From: Shewanella jiangmenensis
GTDB lineage: Bacteria > Pseudomonadota > Gammaproteobacteria > Enterobacterales > Shewanellaceae
Direction: 5' to 3'
Length of the DNA stretch: 64,000 nucleotides
Assembly (NCBI RefSeq): GCF_018596335.1
Contig: NZ_JAHEPS010000003.1
Span: 248,001-312,000, forward strand
Below the pieces are notes generated by a model that had not been told where the DNA came from, did not search any database, and saw nothing but the letters and a program-made list of their open reading frames with translations. Below, piece after piece: positions 52,977 to 61,784 of the stretch (the first letter of the stretch is position 1; each line of letters begins with the position of its first letter). The translations under genes were made by a program, and so were the position numbers.

Positions 52977-54467
52977 ATGTCCATCAGTTCCGTTATTAAA
53001 TCCATCCAGGACATCATGCGCAAAGATGCCGGCGTCGATGGCGATGCCCAGCGCCTCGGCCAGCTTTCATGGCTGCTGTTTCTGAAGATATTTGATGCCC
53101 AGGAGCAGGAACTGGAATTTGAGCAGGACGACTACCGCTTACCTATCCCCAGCGAGTATCTGTGGCGCAACTGGGCCGAAGACAAAGAAGGCATTACCGG
53201 CGATGAACTGTTGGAATTCATCAACAACGAGCTGTTTGTTGACCTGAAAAACCTAACCGCCCCCAAAGACACCAACCCCCGTGGTTATGTGGTGAAAGAA
53301 GCCTTCAGCGATGCCTTCAACTACATGAAAAACGGCACCCTGCTGCGCCAGGTGATCAACAAACTCAACGAGGTCGATTTTACCGACTCCAGCGAGCGCC
53401 ATCTGTTTGGTGACATCTACGAGCAAATCCTGCGCGACTTGCAAAGCGCCGGTAATGCCGGTGAGTTCTATACCCCCCGCGCCGTCACCAAGTTTATGGT
53501 TAATCGCATTAACCCAAAGCTTGGCGAAAAAATCATGGACCCGGCCTGCGGCACCGGTGGCTTTCTTGCCTGTGCGGTCGAGCACCTGAAAGCTCAGGTC
53601 AGCACCGCCGCCGAGCATCAGTTATTGCAGCAGCAAATCCACGGCGTCGAGAAAAAGCAGCTGCCGCACCTCCTGTGTACCACCAACATGTTGCTGCACG
53701 GCATCGAGGTGCCGGTGCAAATTAAACACGGCAATACCTTAAGCCAGCCGCTGTCCAGCTGGGATAACGATGTCGATGTCATCATCACCAACCCGCCCTT
53801 TGGCGGCACCGAAGAAGACGGCATTGAAAAGAACTTCCCGGCCGACATGCAAACCCGGGAAACCGCCGACTTGTTCCTGCAGCTCATCATCGAAATTCTG
53901 GCCCCTGCTATCAATGGCAAAGGCGGCCGCGCCGCCGTGGTCCTGCCCGACGGCACCCTGTTTGGCGAAGGCGTTAAAACCAAAATCAAAAAGCTGCTCT
54001 GTGACAGCTGCAACCTGCACACCATAGTGCGCCTGCCAAACGGCGTGTTTAACCCCTACACCGGCATCAAAACCAATATTCTGTTCTTCACCAAGGGTCA
54101 GCCCACCAAAGACGTCTGGTTCTACGAGCACCCCTATCCGGACGGCGTAAAAAACTACAGCAAAACCAAGCCGATGAAGTTTGAAGAGTTCGACGCCGAA
54201 ATCCAGTGGTGGGGCGATGAGGCCGACGGCTTTGCCGCCCGGGTAGAGAACCAGCACGCCTGGAAGGTCAGCATCGATACCCTAATCGAGCGCAATTTCA
54301 ACCTCGACATCAAAAACCCCCATGTCGGTGAGGTCGAAAGCCACGACCCGGACGAACTGCTCGCCCGCTTTGCCGCCCAGCAGCAGCAGATAAGCGCGCT
54401 GCGCACCCAGCTGAAAGACATTCTCGGTAAGGCGCTCAGCGCCGGCACTCAGGGAGAGAACAACTGA
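52977..54467 (+). CDS. hsdM: Type I restriction-modification methyltransferase subunit
   Basis: This 496-residue N6-adenine methyltransferase begins SISSVIKSIQDIMRKDAGVD with the helical HsdM_N domain, followed by the SAM-binding motif MDPACGTGGFLACAVEHL (~187) and the catalytic NPPF (VIITNPPFGGTEEDG, ~271). I use the ATG at 52977; the longer frame from 52827 has an unrelated leader. With HsdS it methylates the recognition site, and with HsdR it restricts unmodified DNA. It overlaps hsdS by one base (TGATG). Confidence 0.95.
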   Translation: MSISSVIKSIQDIMRKDAGVDGDAQRLGQLSWLLFLKIFDAQEQELEFEQDDYRLPIPSEYLWRNWAEDKEGITGDELLEFINNELFVDLKNLTAPKDTNPRGYVVKEAFSDAFNYMKNGTLLRQVINKLNEVDFTDSSERHLFGDIYEQILRDLQSAGNAGEFYTPRAVTKFMVNRINPKLGEKIMDPACGTGGFLACAVEHLKAQVSTAAEHQLLQQQIHGVEKKQLPHLLCTTNMLLHGIEVPVQIKHGNTLSQPLSSWDNDVDVIITNPPFGGTEEDGIEKNFPADMQTRETADLFLQLIIEILAPAINGKGGRAAVVLPDGTLFGEGVKTKIKKLLCDSCNLHTIVRLPNGVFNPYTGIKTNILFFTKGQPTKDVWFYEHPYPDGVKNYSKTKPMKFEEFDAEIQWWGDEADGFAARVENQHAWKVSIDTLIERNFNLDIKNPHVGEVESHDPDELLARFAAQQQQISALRTQLKDILGKALSAGTQGENN

Positions 54468-56332
54468 TGTCGGTCGAGAAGCTAATTACAGAACATATCG
54501 ATATCTGGACAGCCGCGATTCAAGCCAAGTCCGCCTCCGGCCGTGGCAGCAACAAAAAGCTTGGGCTTTACGGTATCAAAAAGCTGCGCGAGCTGATTTT
54601 GGAGCTGGCCGTGCGCGGCAAGCTGGTGCCACAGGATCCCAATGACGAACCCGCGTCTGTGCTGCTGGAGCGCATTGCCGCTGAAAAGGCCCGCTTGGTG
54701 AAAGAGGGCAAGATTAAAAAGCCCAAGGCGTTGCCAGAAATTGCTGAAGACGAGAAGCCGTTTGCGCTGCCGGTGGGGTGGGAGTGTGCAAGACTTGTTG
54801 ATGTTTATGACGTAAGAGATGGGACTCATGACACACCAAAGTACTGTGATCAAGGGTACCCTTTGGTAACAAGTAAGAATATATCAAGTGGAGAACTTGA
54901 TTTTTCAGATGTTAAATACATATCTGAATCCGATCATAAAAAAATATCAGAACGTTCCTTGGTAGAGCGGAATGATATTATTTTTGCGATGATAGGTAGT
55001 ATTGGAAATCCTGTTTTGATTAAGGTTGATCGCGAGTTTAGCATAAAAAATGTCGCTCTTTTTAAATATTACTCCAGTGAGTTTTCTTCTCCTTTATTCT
55101 TACTTCTATATTTGCTTTTTGCACAAAAGATATTTCGCCAGGAGGCCTCCGGTGCCGTCCAATCGTTTATATCCTTGGGAAAAATTAGGGCTTTTACTAT
55201 TGCACTACCGCCCTTAGAAGAACAACACCGCATCGTTGCCAAAGTGGATGAGCTGATGGCGTTGTGTGACCAGCTGGAGCAGCAAACCGACGCCAGCATC
55301 GAGGCCCACCAGCAGCTGGTAACCGTCCTGTTGGATTCCTTACTGTTGCCTCCGGCAAGCGCTGAGGGCTCTTTACTGTCGCCTCCGGCAAGGGCTGAGG
55401 GCTCTTTACTGTCGTCTTCGGCAACTGCTGAGGGCTCGCTGATTAACTCTGCCGGTGCAGATGACTTCATGGCCAACTGGGCCCGCATCAGCGACCACTT
55501 CGATACCCTGTTTACCACCGAAGCCAGCATCGATGCCTTAAAGCAGACCATACTGCAACTGGCCGTCATGGGTAAGCTGGTGCCCCAAGACCCAAATGAC
55601 GAACCTGCAGCCAAACTGCTCGAGCGCATCGCCGCCGAAAAAGCACGTTTGGTGAAAGAGAAGAAAATCAAAAAAGACAAACCGCTCCCCGCCATCACCG
55701 AGGACGAGAAACCATTCCCTCTACCCAAAGGCTGGGAGTGGTGCCGTGTGGATGATGTAATTTCATTGAAACACGGATATGCATTTAAAAGTTCGTATTT
55801 TCTGGATGGTTCAGGTCCATACGTACTGACTACGCCCGGTAGTTTTTATGAGACAGGAGGATTCAGAGACCGCGGTGATAAAACTAAGTATTATGACGGT
55901 CCGCTGGATAAAGAATTTGTTTTTGAAGCTAACGATCTAATTATTCCTCTGACAGAGCAGGCCCCGGGATTGTTAGGTAGTGCGGCCTTCATTCCTAATG
56001 ATGGAAAAATTTATCTGCACAATCAACGTTTAGCAAAGCTTTCGCCCTACATGGATAATTTCAGTAAAGATTATATCTACTGGTATTTTAATGCTCCATA
56101 TTTAAGAAGTGAGTTAGCGAAAAGTTGCTCTGGTACAACTGTAAGACATTCATCTCCCAGCAAAGTGCAACGAGCTTTGTTTGCTTTACCGCCAAGAAAT
56201 GAACAGGATAAAATAGTCAATATAACTAATTGTTTACTTCTGTTGTGCGACCAACTCAAACAGCGCCTCAGCGACAGTCAGCAAACCCAGCTCAAGCTCA
56301 CCGATGCGCTAGTGGATGGAGCCCTTGCCTGA
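54467..56332 (+). CDS. hsdS: Type I restriction specificity subunit with central repeats
   Basis: This 621-residue subunit has two target-recognition domains. Each is preceded by a near-identical conserved block: LAVRGKLVPQDPNDEPASVL near residue 46 and LAVMGKLVPQDPNDEPAAKL near residue 365, each followed by ERIAAEKARLVKE. The TRDs themselves (bases about 54790-55200 and 55745-56240) are much more AT-rich than the conserved blocks, a sign of exchange by recombination. The central spacer contains three 11-residue repeats of the LLSPPARAEGS type. In known type I enzymes the length of this spacer sets the gap between the two half-sites. It is coupled to hsdM and to the DUF3800 gene by TGATG overlaps. 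Confidence 0.95.
   Translation: MSVEKLITEHIDIWTAAIQAKSASGRGSNKKLGLYGIKKLRELILELAVRGKLVPQDPNDEPASVLLERIAAEKARLVKEGKIKKPKALPEIAEDEKPFALPVGWECARLVDVYDVRDGTHDTPKYCDQGYPLVTSKNISSGELDFSDVKYISESDHKKISERSLVERNDIIFAMIGSIGNPVLIKVDREFSIKNVALFKYYSSEFSSPLFLLLYLLFAQKIFRQEASGAVQSFISLGKIRAFTIALPPLEEQHRIVAKVDELMALCDQLEQQTDASIEAHQQLVTVLLDSLLLPPASAEGSLLSPPARAEGSLLSSSATAEGSLINSAGADDFMANWARISDHFDTLFTTEASIDALKQTILQLAVMGKLVPQDPNDEPAAKLLERIAAEKARLVKEKKIKKDKPLPAITEDEKPFPLPKGWEWCRVDDVISLKHGYAFKSSYFLDGSGPYVLTTPGSFYETGGFRDRGDKTKYYDGPLDKEFVFEANDLIIPLTEQAPGLLGSAAFIPNDGKIYLHNQRLAKLSPYMDNFSKDYIYWYFNAPYLRSELAKSCSGTTVRHSSPSKVQRALFALPPRNEQDKIVNITNCLLLLCDQLKQRLSDSQQTQLKLTDALVDGALA
55340..55438 (+). repeat. 33-bp tandem repeat in the hsdS central spacer
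   Basis: Three units (55340-55372, 55373-55405, 55406-55438) each begin TTACTGT(T/C)G and contain CTCCGGCAAGGGCTGAGGGC or close variants. They encode 11 residues each, in frame, between the two halves of HsdS. Confidence 0.95.
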
Positions 56333-57039
56333 TGAGCCAGATATTTAATGTGTATTGCGACGAGTCCTGCCATCTTGAAAGCGATGGCCAACCGGCTATG
56401 GTGCTGGGCGCGGTATGGTGCCCGCTGGATAAGCGGCTGGAGATAACCACGCGCTTAAGGGAGATTAAGCAAAGGCACCGTCTGCCAGCCGATTTTGAGG
56501 TCAAATGGACCAAAGTCAGCAAGTCTAAGCTCAGTTTTTACCTGGATGTGCTGGATTACTTTTTCGATGACGATGATATGCACTTTCGTGGTTTGGTGAT
56601 CCCGGACAAGTCGCAACTGGATCACAAGGCGTTTGGCCAAAGCCATGATGACTGGTACTACAAAATGTACTTTGTCATGTTAAAGACCATCTTTGAGCCG
56701 CAAAACAGCTATCGCGTCTATATCGATATCAAAGACACGTTGGGCCATGAGCGGGTAAGCAAACTGCACGATGTGCTCTGCAACAATGCCTATGACTATT
56801 CCAAAAAAATCATCGACCGGGTGCAACGCATTCATTCCCACGAGGCCGAGCTGTTGCAAGTGGCTGACTTGCTGATAGGCGCTTTGGGTTATCTGCACCG
56901 GCATTTACGTGGCAGTGAGGCCAAGCTGGCACTGGTTGAACGTATCCGTCAGCGCAGCGGCTATAAGCTGACCCAGAATACGCTGCTTCGGGAAAGTAAA
57001 TTCAATTTGATGGTATGGAATGGCAGAGGGAGTTGGTGA
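56332..57039 (+). CDS. DUF3800 protein coupled to hsdS
   Basis: This 235-residue protein has the DUF3800 hallmark at its N-terminus (FNVYCDESCHLESDGQPAMV, a D-E-S motif) and later acidic positions (YRVYIDIKDTLGHERVSKLH, and HEAELLQVADLLIGALGY). The family is predicted to have an RNase H-like fold and often sits in defence regions, but no activity is proven here. The start at 56332 overlaps the hsdS stop. The usual DESG is DESC. It is also coupled to the next gene by TGATG, so it belongs to the same translation chain. Confidence 0.85.
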   Translation: MSQIFNVYCDESCHLESDGQPAMVLGAVWCPLDKRLEITTRLREIKQRHRLPADFEVKWTKVSKSKLSFYLDVLDYFFDDDDMHFRGLVIPDKSQLDHKAFGQSHDDWYYKMYFVMLKTIFEPQNSYRVYIDIKDTLGHERVSKLHDVLCNNAYDYSKKIIDRVQRIHSHEAELLQVADLLIGALGYLHRHLRGSEAKLALVERIRQRSGYKLTQNTLLRESKFNLMVWNGRGSW

Positions 57040-57518
57040 TGCAACCGTTATGGCTGCCAGCGTTACTGTTACTTGAAGATTATAATGGCAATTGGCAACG
57101 CTACTTTGACGCGGTTTACGCCGCGTTTGAGCAGGACTTTGTGCACAGCAAACCTGAGTTCAGGGGCAAGCGCCTTGGGTTGAAACGACACCCTGAATAC
57201 GACGGTAAATCAGCGACCTTCTGGCATATGATGTCAACCGGCGAGGACGAGGCTGAGCGTGTGCCGGACATGCGCCGTTGTGAACGTATTCGTTGGCCGA
57301 AACCTGTTATAGGCAACAGTACTGACCCGGTTCTAAAAGTTTGGGCTGAACCTAAGGGAAATCAGCGACGTATTTTTATTTTCCTTGAGGAAGAGGGTTA
57401 TCTGGTAATTCTGGATGATCGAGGAGAGTACATATTGCCTTGGACTGCATATTTTATTGAGTACGAACACCAAAGGCGCAAATACAACAAGCGTTGGCAG
57501 CGCTACGGGGCAATCTAG
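57039..57518 (+). CDS. Hypothetical partner of the DUF3800 protein
   Basis: This 159-residue protein is coupled to the DUF3800 gene. Its sequence, LPALLLLEDYNGNWQRYFDA, FEQDFVHSKPEFRGKRLGLK, then DMRRCERIRWPKPVI and RRIFIFLEEEGYLVILDDRG, suggests a small alpha/beta domain rich in charged residues. I recall such proteins next to DUF3800 but know no function. The fixed pairing and basic patches suggest a nucleic-acid-related or toxin/antitoxin-like role, which is speculation. Confidence 0.7.
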   Translation: MQPLWLPALLLLEDYNGNWQRYFDAVYAAFEQDFVHSKPEFRGKRLGLKRHPEYDGKSATFWHMMSTGEDEAERVPDMRRCERIRWPKPVIGNSTDPVLKVWAEPKGNQRRIFIFLEEEGYLVILDDRGEYILPWTAYFIEYEHQRRKYNKRWQRYGAI

Positions 57519-57769
57519 TTGGGGGAGCTTTGCTATCGAGAGGGGTATTAGGCTGGCCGCGCCCTCCGAAAAGGACGGGGCCGTAACTCCTTCTACACTG
57601 ACACTCGAAAGATGGTAGATGAGATAGGCGCATGTTAGGTCCCCATTGGGGATGTGTCAAGAGAAGTATCGGGCTGATTTACTTATGCAATTGTTTATGT
57701 TTATTTTTATTTTTGCGAGTAGCTGAAGCCTATCTGTTACATGCCACACAAAACCAGGGAAAGGATTTC

Positions 57770-58615
57770 ATGATTAGTTTCGGAGACATAGAGGCTCTGT
57801 TCCAGCTACGGGACAGGTACAAAAGGTGGCGTAATCCCGAGCCCGTGGTGCTCAATACAGCACAGCGGCTTATCAACTTATTCGCCGTCCATGGTGTTGC
57901 CCGTGGACAAATTCCACGCTTCTTTGGTCATGGTCTCACTCTCCATCAGGTTGAATCAGAAACCGAACTTATGAAGGCCCTGACACCTGATTTGCTCGAA
58001 TCCGCTGCAACCTTATTTGGGGTAAGGCTTGAGTGGCTTGAAGGCGGCTCGGAGCAGGTTTATGAAACAAAACACTTCTACCAGTGTGTTGCTGAGTTTG
58101 GCCCCTATCTGGACTCGCTGCCGACATCAGAATCCACATCCCTGAAATTTGGTTGGCTGATTAACTGCCCACCTCGGAATGATGGATATAATGTCCTGAT
58201 ACTGCTGGCCGAATCGATAGGGATACTGGGTAACGAGCATATTTACCGCTATCGTTTTTGTGACTTCTGGGATTACGGCTATTGGAAATCACGCGCCGAT
58301 CTCGCCGCATGTGTCGCCCAGGCTTGGCGACGGGACTGGTACCTTAATGGGCTCATAGTTTCTTGGGCGCAGTTTGATGCCTTGGCAAGCTTGAAGTGCT
58401 TCCCCGGAGAGGGGGAAGAGCGGGGGTTACTGTCAGGCAAGCGCTGGCAGGCCGAAGACCTAACCACCCATCCTGATGTATTTTTGCATGGCATCAGAGA
58501 AGGCGAGTTTGGCAAACAAAGTGCCCTGAACCGATGGCTTGAATATCACCAGCAAGGGCTAATGGACTCGGGCTTTGGCGATCATGGCAAGCTGTTCAAA
58601 GCACAATTGCCGTAG
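57770..58615 (+). CDS. Hypothetical protein with a possible helix-turn-helix
   Basis: This 281-residue protein starts at 57770 behind AAAGGA. Residues 25-75 (LINLFAVHGVARGQIPRFFG, LTLHQVESETELMKALTPDL) look like a Cro/C1-type helix-turn-helix followed by a helical segment. The rest contains aromatic-rich sequence (IYRYRFCDFWDYGYWKSRAD, WRRDWYLNGLIVSWAQFDAL). I do not recognise the family. A regulatory role is possible. It stands between the restriction operon and a DUF429 gene, with independent spacing on both sides. Confidence 0.65.
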   Translation: MISFGDIEALFQLRDRYKRWRNPEPVVLNTAQRLINLFAVHGVARGQIPRFFGHGLTLHQVESETELMKALTPDLLESAATLFGVRLEWLEGGSEQVYETKHFYQCVAEFGPYLDSLPTSESTSLKFGWLINCPPRNDGYNVLILLAESIGILGNEHIYRYRFCDFWDYGYWKSRADLAACVAQAWRRDWYLNGLIVSWAQFDALASLKCFPGEGEERGLLSGKRWQAEDLTTHPDVFLHGIREGEFGKQSALNRWLEYHQQGLMDSGFGDHGKLFKAQLP

Positions 58616-58638
58616 CTGAGTTAACTCTTGGAACTCAC

Positions 58639-59373
58639 ATGAATAAAGATACCCGCATAAAACTGATGGGGCTCGATTTAAGTTGGCAGGGCGGTAATTG
58701 CAGCGGACTGGCGACAGGCACGCTACAAGGCTCAGTGCTGAACCTTGATGAGCTGACAGTCAAGGTTTTTAGCCCGGAAGAACTGCTGTCAAAAGTCGAA
58801 GCGGCTCGTCCAACAGGGATAGCCATTGACGCGCCGCTGATTATCAATAACCACAGCAGCAACCGCGACTGTGAGCGGTTAATTGGTCAGCATTATGGCA
58901 GCCGGGGCGCTTCCTGCCATACAAGCAATCTGACGCTTTTCCCCGATGCGCTTGGGGTGAGGCTGTCCAAGGCACTGCTAAGCCAAGGTTATAATCACCT
59001 TGCGGGCCCACGCTGGCAGATAGAGTGCTACCCCCATCCGGCCTTGATAGAGATATTTAACCTCCCATATCGCCTAGGCTACAAAAAGGGCAAGGTGGCG
59101 GAACGCAGGGTAGGGCAAATCAAACTTGCCAATCATATTTGCTCACTCACCACTCGGACTGATTTAACGCTTTCGCTGCCAGCCACGCTAACAGCATGGA
59201 TTGATCCAGAGCGAATAAACTCGCTCAGGGGCCAGGCGCTCAAACACAACGAAGATGGCCTTGATGCCATTATTTGCCTCTACATCGCCGCCCGGCATCA
59301 GCTGGGGTTAACCAAGGTGTTTCCGCCAAAGCCGTGCGATGGCCCAGTTACACGGGACTACATAGTGGTGTGA
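58639..59373 (+). CDS. DUF429 domain protein
   Basis: This 244-residue protein has a predicted RNase H-like fold of the DUF429 family. The first strand motif is LMGLDLSWQGGNCSG with the conserved Asp, followed by GIAIDAPLIINN and a basic patch around NRDCERLIGQHYGSRGASCH. Late motifs ECYPHPALIEIF and HNEDGLDAIICLYIAARH supply acidic residues. The substrate is unknown. It starts 23 bases after the upstream gene and ends at a strong terminator. Confidence 0.8.
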   Translation: MNKDTRIKLMGLDLSWQGGNCSGLATGTLQGSVLNLDELTVKVFSPEELLSKVEAARPTGIAIDAPLIINNHSSNRDCERLIGQHYGSRGASCHTSNLTLFPDALGVRLSKALLSQGYNHLAGPRWQIECYPHPALIEIFNLPYRLGYKKGKVAERRVGQIKLANHICSLTTRTDLTLSLPATLTAWIDPERINSLRGQALKHNEDGLDAIICLYIAARHQLGLTKVFPPKPCDGPVTRDYIVV

Positions 59374-59421
59374 TTACGATTGTTTATGGCAGTGTGCTTG
59401 TAAGCTTGTCAGTGAATAAGC

Positions 59422-59450
59422 AAATCAGCCCCGAAGAACGGGGCTGATTT
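59422..59450. terminator. Bidirectional terminator after the DUF429 gene
   Basis: Perfect arms AAATCAGCCCC and GGGGCTGATTT with a 7-base loop lie between convergent genes and are flanked by AT-rich sequence. Confidence 0.9.
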
Positions 59451-59473
59451 ATAAAATAATTAAGCAACTGATT

Positions 59474-60004
59474 TTATTGATATGCTGGGCTAGCTTTGTG
59501 TGGCGCTGAATAGATGGGCTGAGTTATATTACTGGCGCGGGCGAGCAACTCTTGTTCTTCAGGCTTGTCGTGCACTGCATGATTTTGGTCGCGGATCATC
59601 AGGATGGTAATTTCATCCTGTGCCTTTACCTGAAAGTAAAACCGGATCTTGCGATGTTTGCTGTGCATGATGTTGTATGGTCTGAAACTGTGTGTCATTA
59701 ATTCAAACGTTCGGTTGAAATCGCTGCTGCCAGGCTCTTTTTGTATGATGTAGTCAATGCCTTCCGTGATTTGGCTGAGCGTGATACCGGCGTGTTTCAA
59801 CATTATCAGGTCATCACTGATTTCTTTTAGGAGTGATTGCGGAATGTGTATCTGTACTGGGCTGTAGCAATTTAAGCCATCGATAAAGGATTGTAGCTTT
59901 TCATATTCTGGATAAGATTTTTTCTTGAGACGGAGCAACTCGTCTTCGTTGTTTTTGCGTTTCTTCTTAATATTTTCCAGTTCAGCTTCTAGCCGTTTTT
60001 TCTC
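59474..60004 (-). pseudogene. C-terminal part of the TAG-split gene, RelE-like end
   Basis: This is the direct in-frame continuation of the gene at 60005-61006, separated from it only by TAG at 60007-60005. The first residues (EKKRLEAELENIKKKRKNNE) carry on the same coiled coil. A globular domain of about 130 residues follows (IPQSLLKEISDDLIMLKHAG, FRPYNIMHSKHRKIRFYFQV, EITILMIRDQNHAV), and its last strands resemble RelE/ParE-type toxins. That fold call is inference. An internal ATG at 59938 could give a separate product, but there is no clear ribosome site. CAG to TAG is the simplest explanation. Confidence 0.7.
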
Positions 60005-61006
60005 CTACTCCAGCTGAGATTTTTCCTCGAGGGTATAAATATGCTGAGTTTCTTCGTCATTCAGCTTTTTAGAGAGGTCTTTTACTTTTAACTCATGCTT
60101 AAGTTGCTCACTGTTAAGTGCTTTTGAAAGTTGCTCTACTTGTAATTTACGCTGCCGCTTTTCACTGTCAATCGCATTGGAAAGTTGGTCAATATCTGAT
60201 TTCAGCTTATCTTCTTGGTCTTTTAAACTGGAGTTTTCATCTATCAGTTCAATCTCTTTCCTGGATTTGATGATTTTGTCGCTATACCAAGCTATGGACT
60301 TAGTTAAAAGTAAGCAGGCGATTATCCAAACCATTAAATAGCTGAATAAAATCGGAAGATAATACTTGGTGTCTGATGAAGTACCATTCAGCATATCCTT
60401 AACGACAAACTTGTAAAGTTGCTCCCAATAGCTTGGTTTGGGCTTTCTGATGTAGTAAAGCCTGCCAATAATGTCACCAGCAGGTTCAAACTCGCGGTCA
60501 ATAATATCGTCGTATTTTGGTGCTTTATATGACCAGTCTATACCGGCATCGTGCTGATTGGTGAGCACGCTGTAATCAGAGTTTTTGATAAGCTGACTAA
60601 TGTTGCCATCATTAATCCAATGATCCCACGGAGTGGTCTTAGCCAATATGGTTTCGTCTACACAGGTGCTTTTGGTAGAACCTGCACCACATCGGGTGAC
60701 AGCAAAACCGAACAGTCCATAGCCAGTGTTGACGAAGTTTTGGATTTCCTCGAGATCCCCTTGCGCCAATAAGCGCGCAACATTCATCGGATAACCAGCT
60801 GCAGCAGTCGATAACTCAACGGTTTGCACCGCATAGATAGTACCTTGTTCTTTGCCGTATCTGCTTTTATCCCCCCAGTATTTTTCATGCACATTCTGCG
60901 TATGCAGATACATGGCTAACAGAATAGGCAGTAGTAAAATTGAAGAAAATATGTTTTTTTTAAATGCACTGTTGTTAGTTTTTAGCACGATATCTTCAAG
61001 ATTCAT
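60005..61006 (-). CDS. Membrane protein with coiled coil, truncated by in-frame TAG
   Basis: This is the 333-residue N-terminal part of what was probably a 510-residue protein. A first membrane segment (IFSSILLLPILLAMYLHT, residues 20-37) is followed by a periplasmic domain of about 170 residues that resembles a small-molecule sensor in layout. A second membrane segment (YLPILFSYLMVWIIACLLLT) leads into a long cytoplasmic coiled coil (LKDQEDKLKSDIDQLSNAID and repeats of KQLSKALNSE type). The frame ends at TAG in the middle of the heptads, which supports a nonsense mutation or readthrough. The family is not recognised. It lies beside the AlpA/Gp2 element and is AT-rich. Confidence 0.7.
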   Translation of the reverse strand: MNLEDIVLKTNNSAFKKNIFSSILLLPILLAMYLHTQNVHEKYWGDKSRYGKEQGTIYAVQTVELSTAAAGYPMNVARLLAQGDLEEIQNFVNTGYGLFGFAVTRCGAGSTKSTCVDETILAKTTPWDHWINDGNISQLIKNSDYSVLTNQHDAGIDWSYKAPKYDDIIDREFEPAGDIIGRLYYIRKPKPSYWEQLYKFVVKDMLNGTSSDTKYYLPILFSYLMVWIIACLLLTKSIAWYSDKIIKSRKEIELIDENSSLKDQEDKLKSDIDQLSNAIDSEKRQRKLQVEQLSKALNSEQLKHELKVKDLSKKLNDEETQHIYTLEEKSQLE

Positions 61007-61193
61007 ATTTCATCCGTTATTTATAATATTAATATCCAATTTACTGTTATTTTTGGTGGTACTTAGGCGATAAAATATCTGCTCTTCTGGTCAGATTGCT
61101 AATAAATTTAGATGATATCAAATTGTTTGGAAATGTTAATGGTTGTGGTGGTGATGTTATTGGGGTGTTTGTGACATGAGGTGCTGTAGACTT

Positions 61194-61784
61194 CTAATGC
61201 GCCGCTTTTAACCTACTCGCCCCATAGCGCTTGGTTTGGCTGGGCCGCTGGTCTTTTCCTCTGAGCTTGGCAAGGTAACTTGCCCGGTACAGCAGTCGCC
61301 GTAATGTCTCCTCGTCTCCCCGGGTAAGCTGGTAGTAACAGTTGGCCGGTACATAGACGCTGCCAGAGAGGTTTTCCCAGTGGGTTTGGCAGAACTCAAT
61401 CACGGTGGGGGCGTAATGTACCTGCTTGCCATCGAGTAACAGCAGCAGGTGATAATGTGGGTTGACGACTTGGTGGCGCTCTCGCGCCCAAAAATATCCC
61501 AGGTGCTTAATCTGATAATGGGCCTTCAAGGCCTTGGTCAGCCTTCTTAAAAACACCGTCATCCTTTGGTTATCGTCCGGCGTATCGGGCTGACGCAGGT
61601 CTATCCGAAGCGCGAAGGTGCGGCGATGCAATGCCTGAAACGAAAACACTTGCTCAAATATCGTGCGGAGCATCTTGGGGCAGCAGCCAGAACCTTTGCT
61701 GTTAATGGTCCAAAATTGACCTGCATATTCAAAGTGAGCAAAGTCAGCATGGGTACCATAAAACTGGCTCGATTGGCTGTTCAC
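61194..61784 (-). CDS. Inovirus Gp2-like (YagK/YfjJ domain) replication-type protein
   Basis: This 196-residue protein has a GTG start behind AAGGTGA. The domain matches the inovirus-type Gp2/YagK-YfjJ family: FALRIDLRQPDTPDDNQRMT, FLRRLTKALKAHYQIKHLGY, FWARERHQVVNPHYHLLLLL, with a His-x-His (HYH) flanked by hydrophobics as in HUH-type nickases, and the tail LRRLLYRASYLAKLRGKDQR. Such proteins occur in integrated satellite elements and are thought to act in replication. It lies downstream of an AlpA regulator, which fits. Confidence 0.8.
   Translation of the reverse strand: MNSQSSQFYGTHADFAHFEYAGQFWTINSKGSGCCPKMLRTIFEQVFSFQALHRRTFALRIDLRQPDTPDDNQRMTVFLRRLTKALKAHYQIKHLGYFWARERHQVVNPHYHLLLLLDGKQVHYAPTVIEFCQTHWENLSGSVYVPANCYYQLTRGDEETLRRLLYRASYLAKLRGKDQRPSQTKRYGASRLKAAH

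Noticed and set aside
55197..55728. Minus-strand frames over hsdS
   Set aside because: They are shadows of the hsdS coding sequence and its 33-bp repeats.
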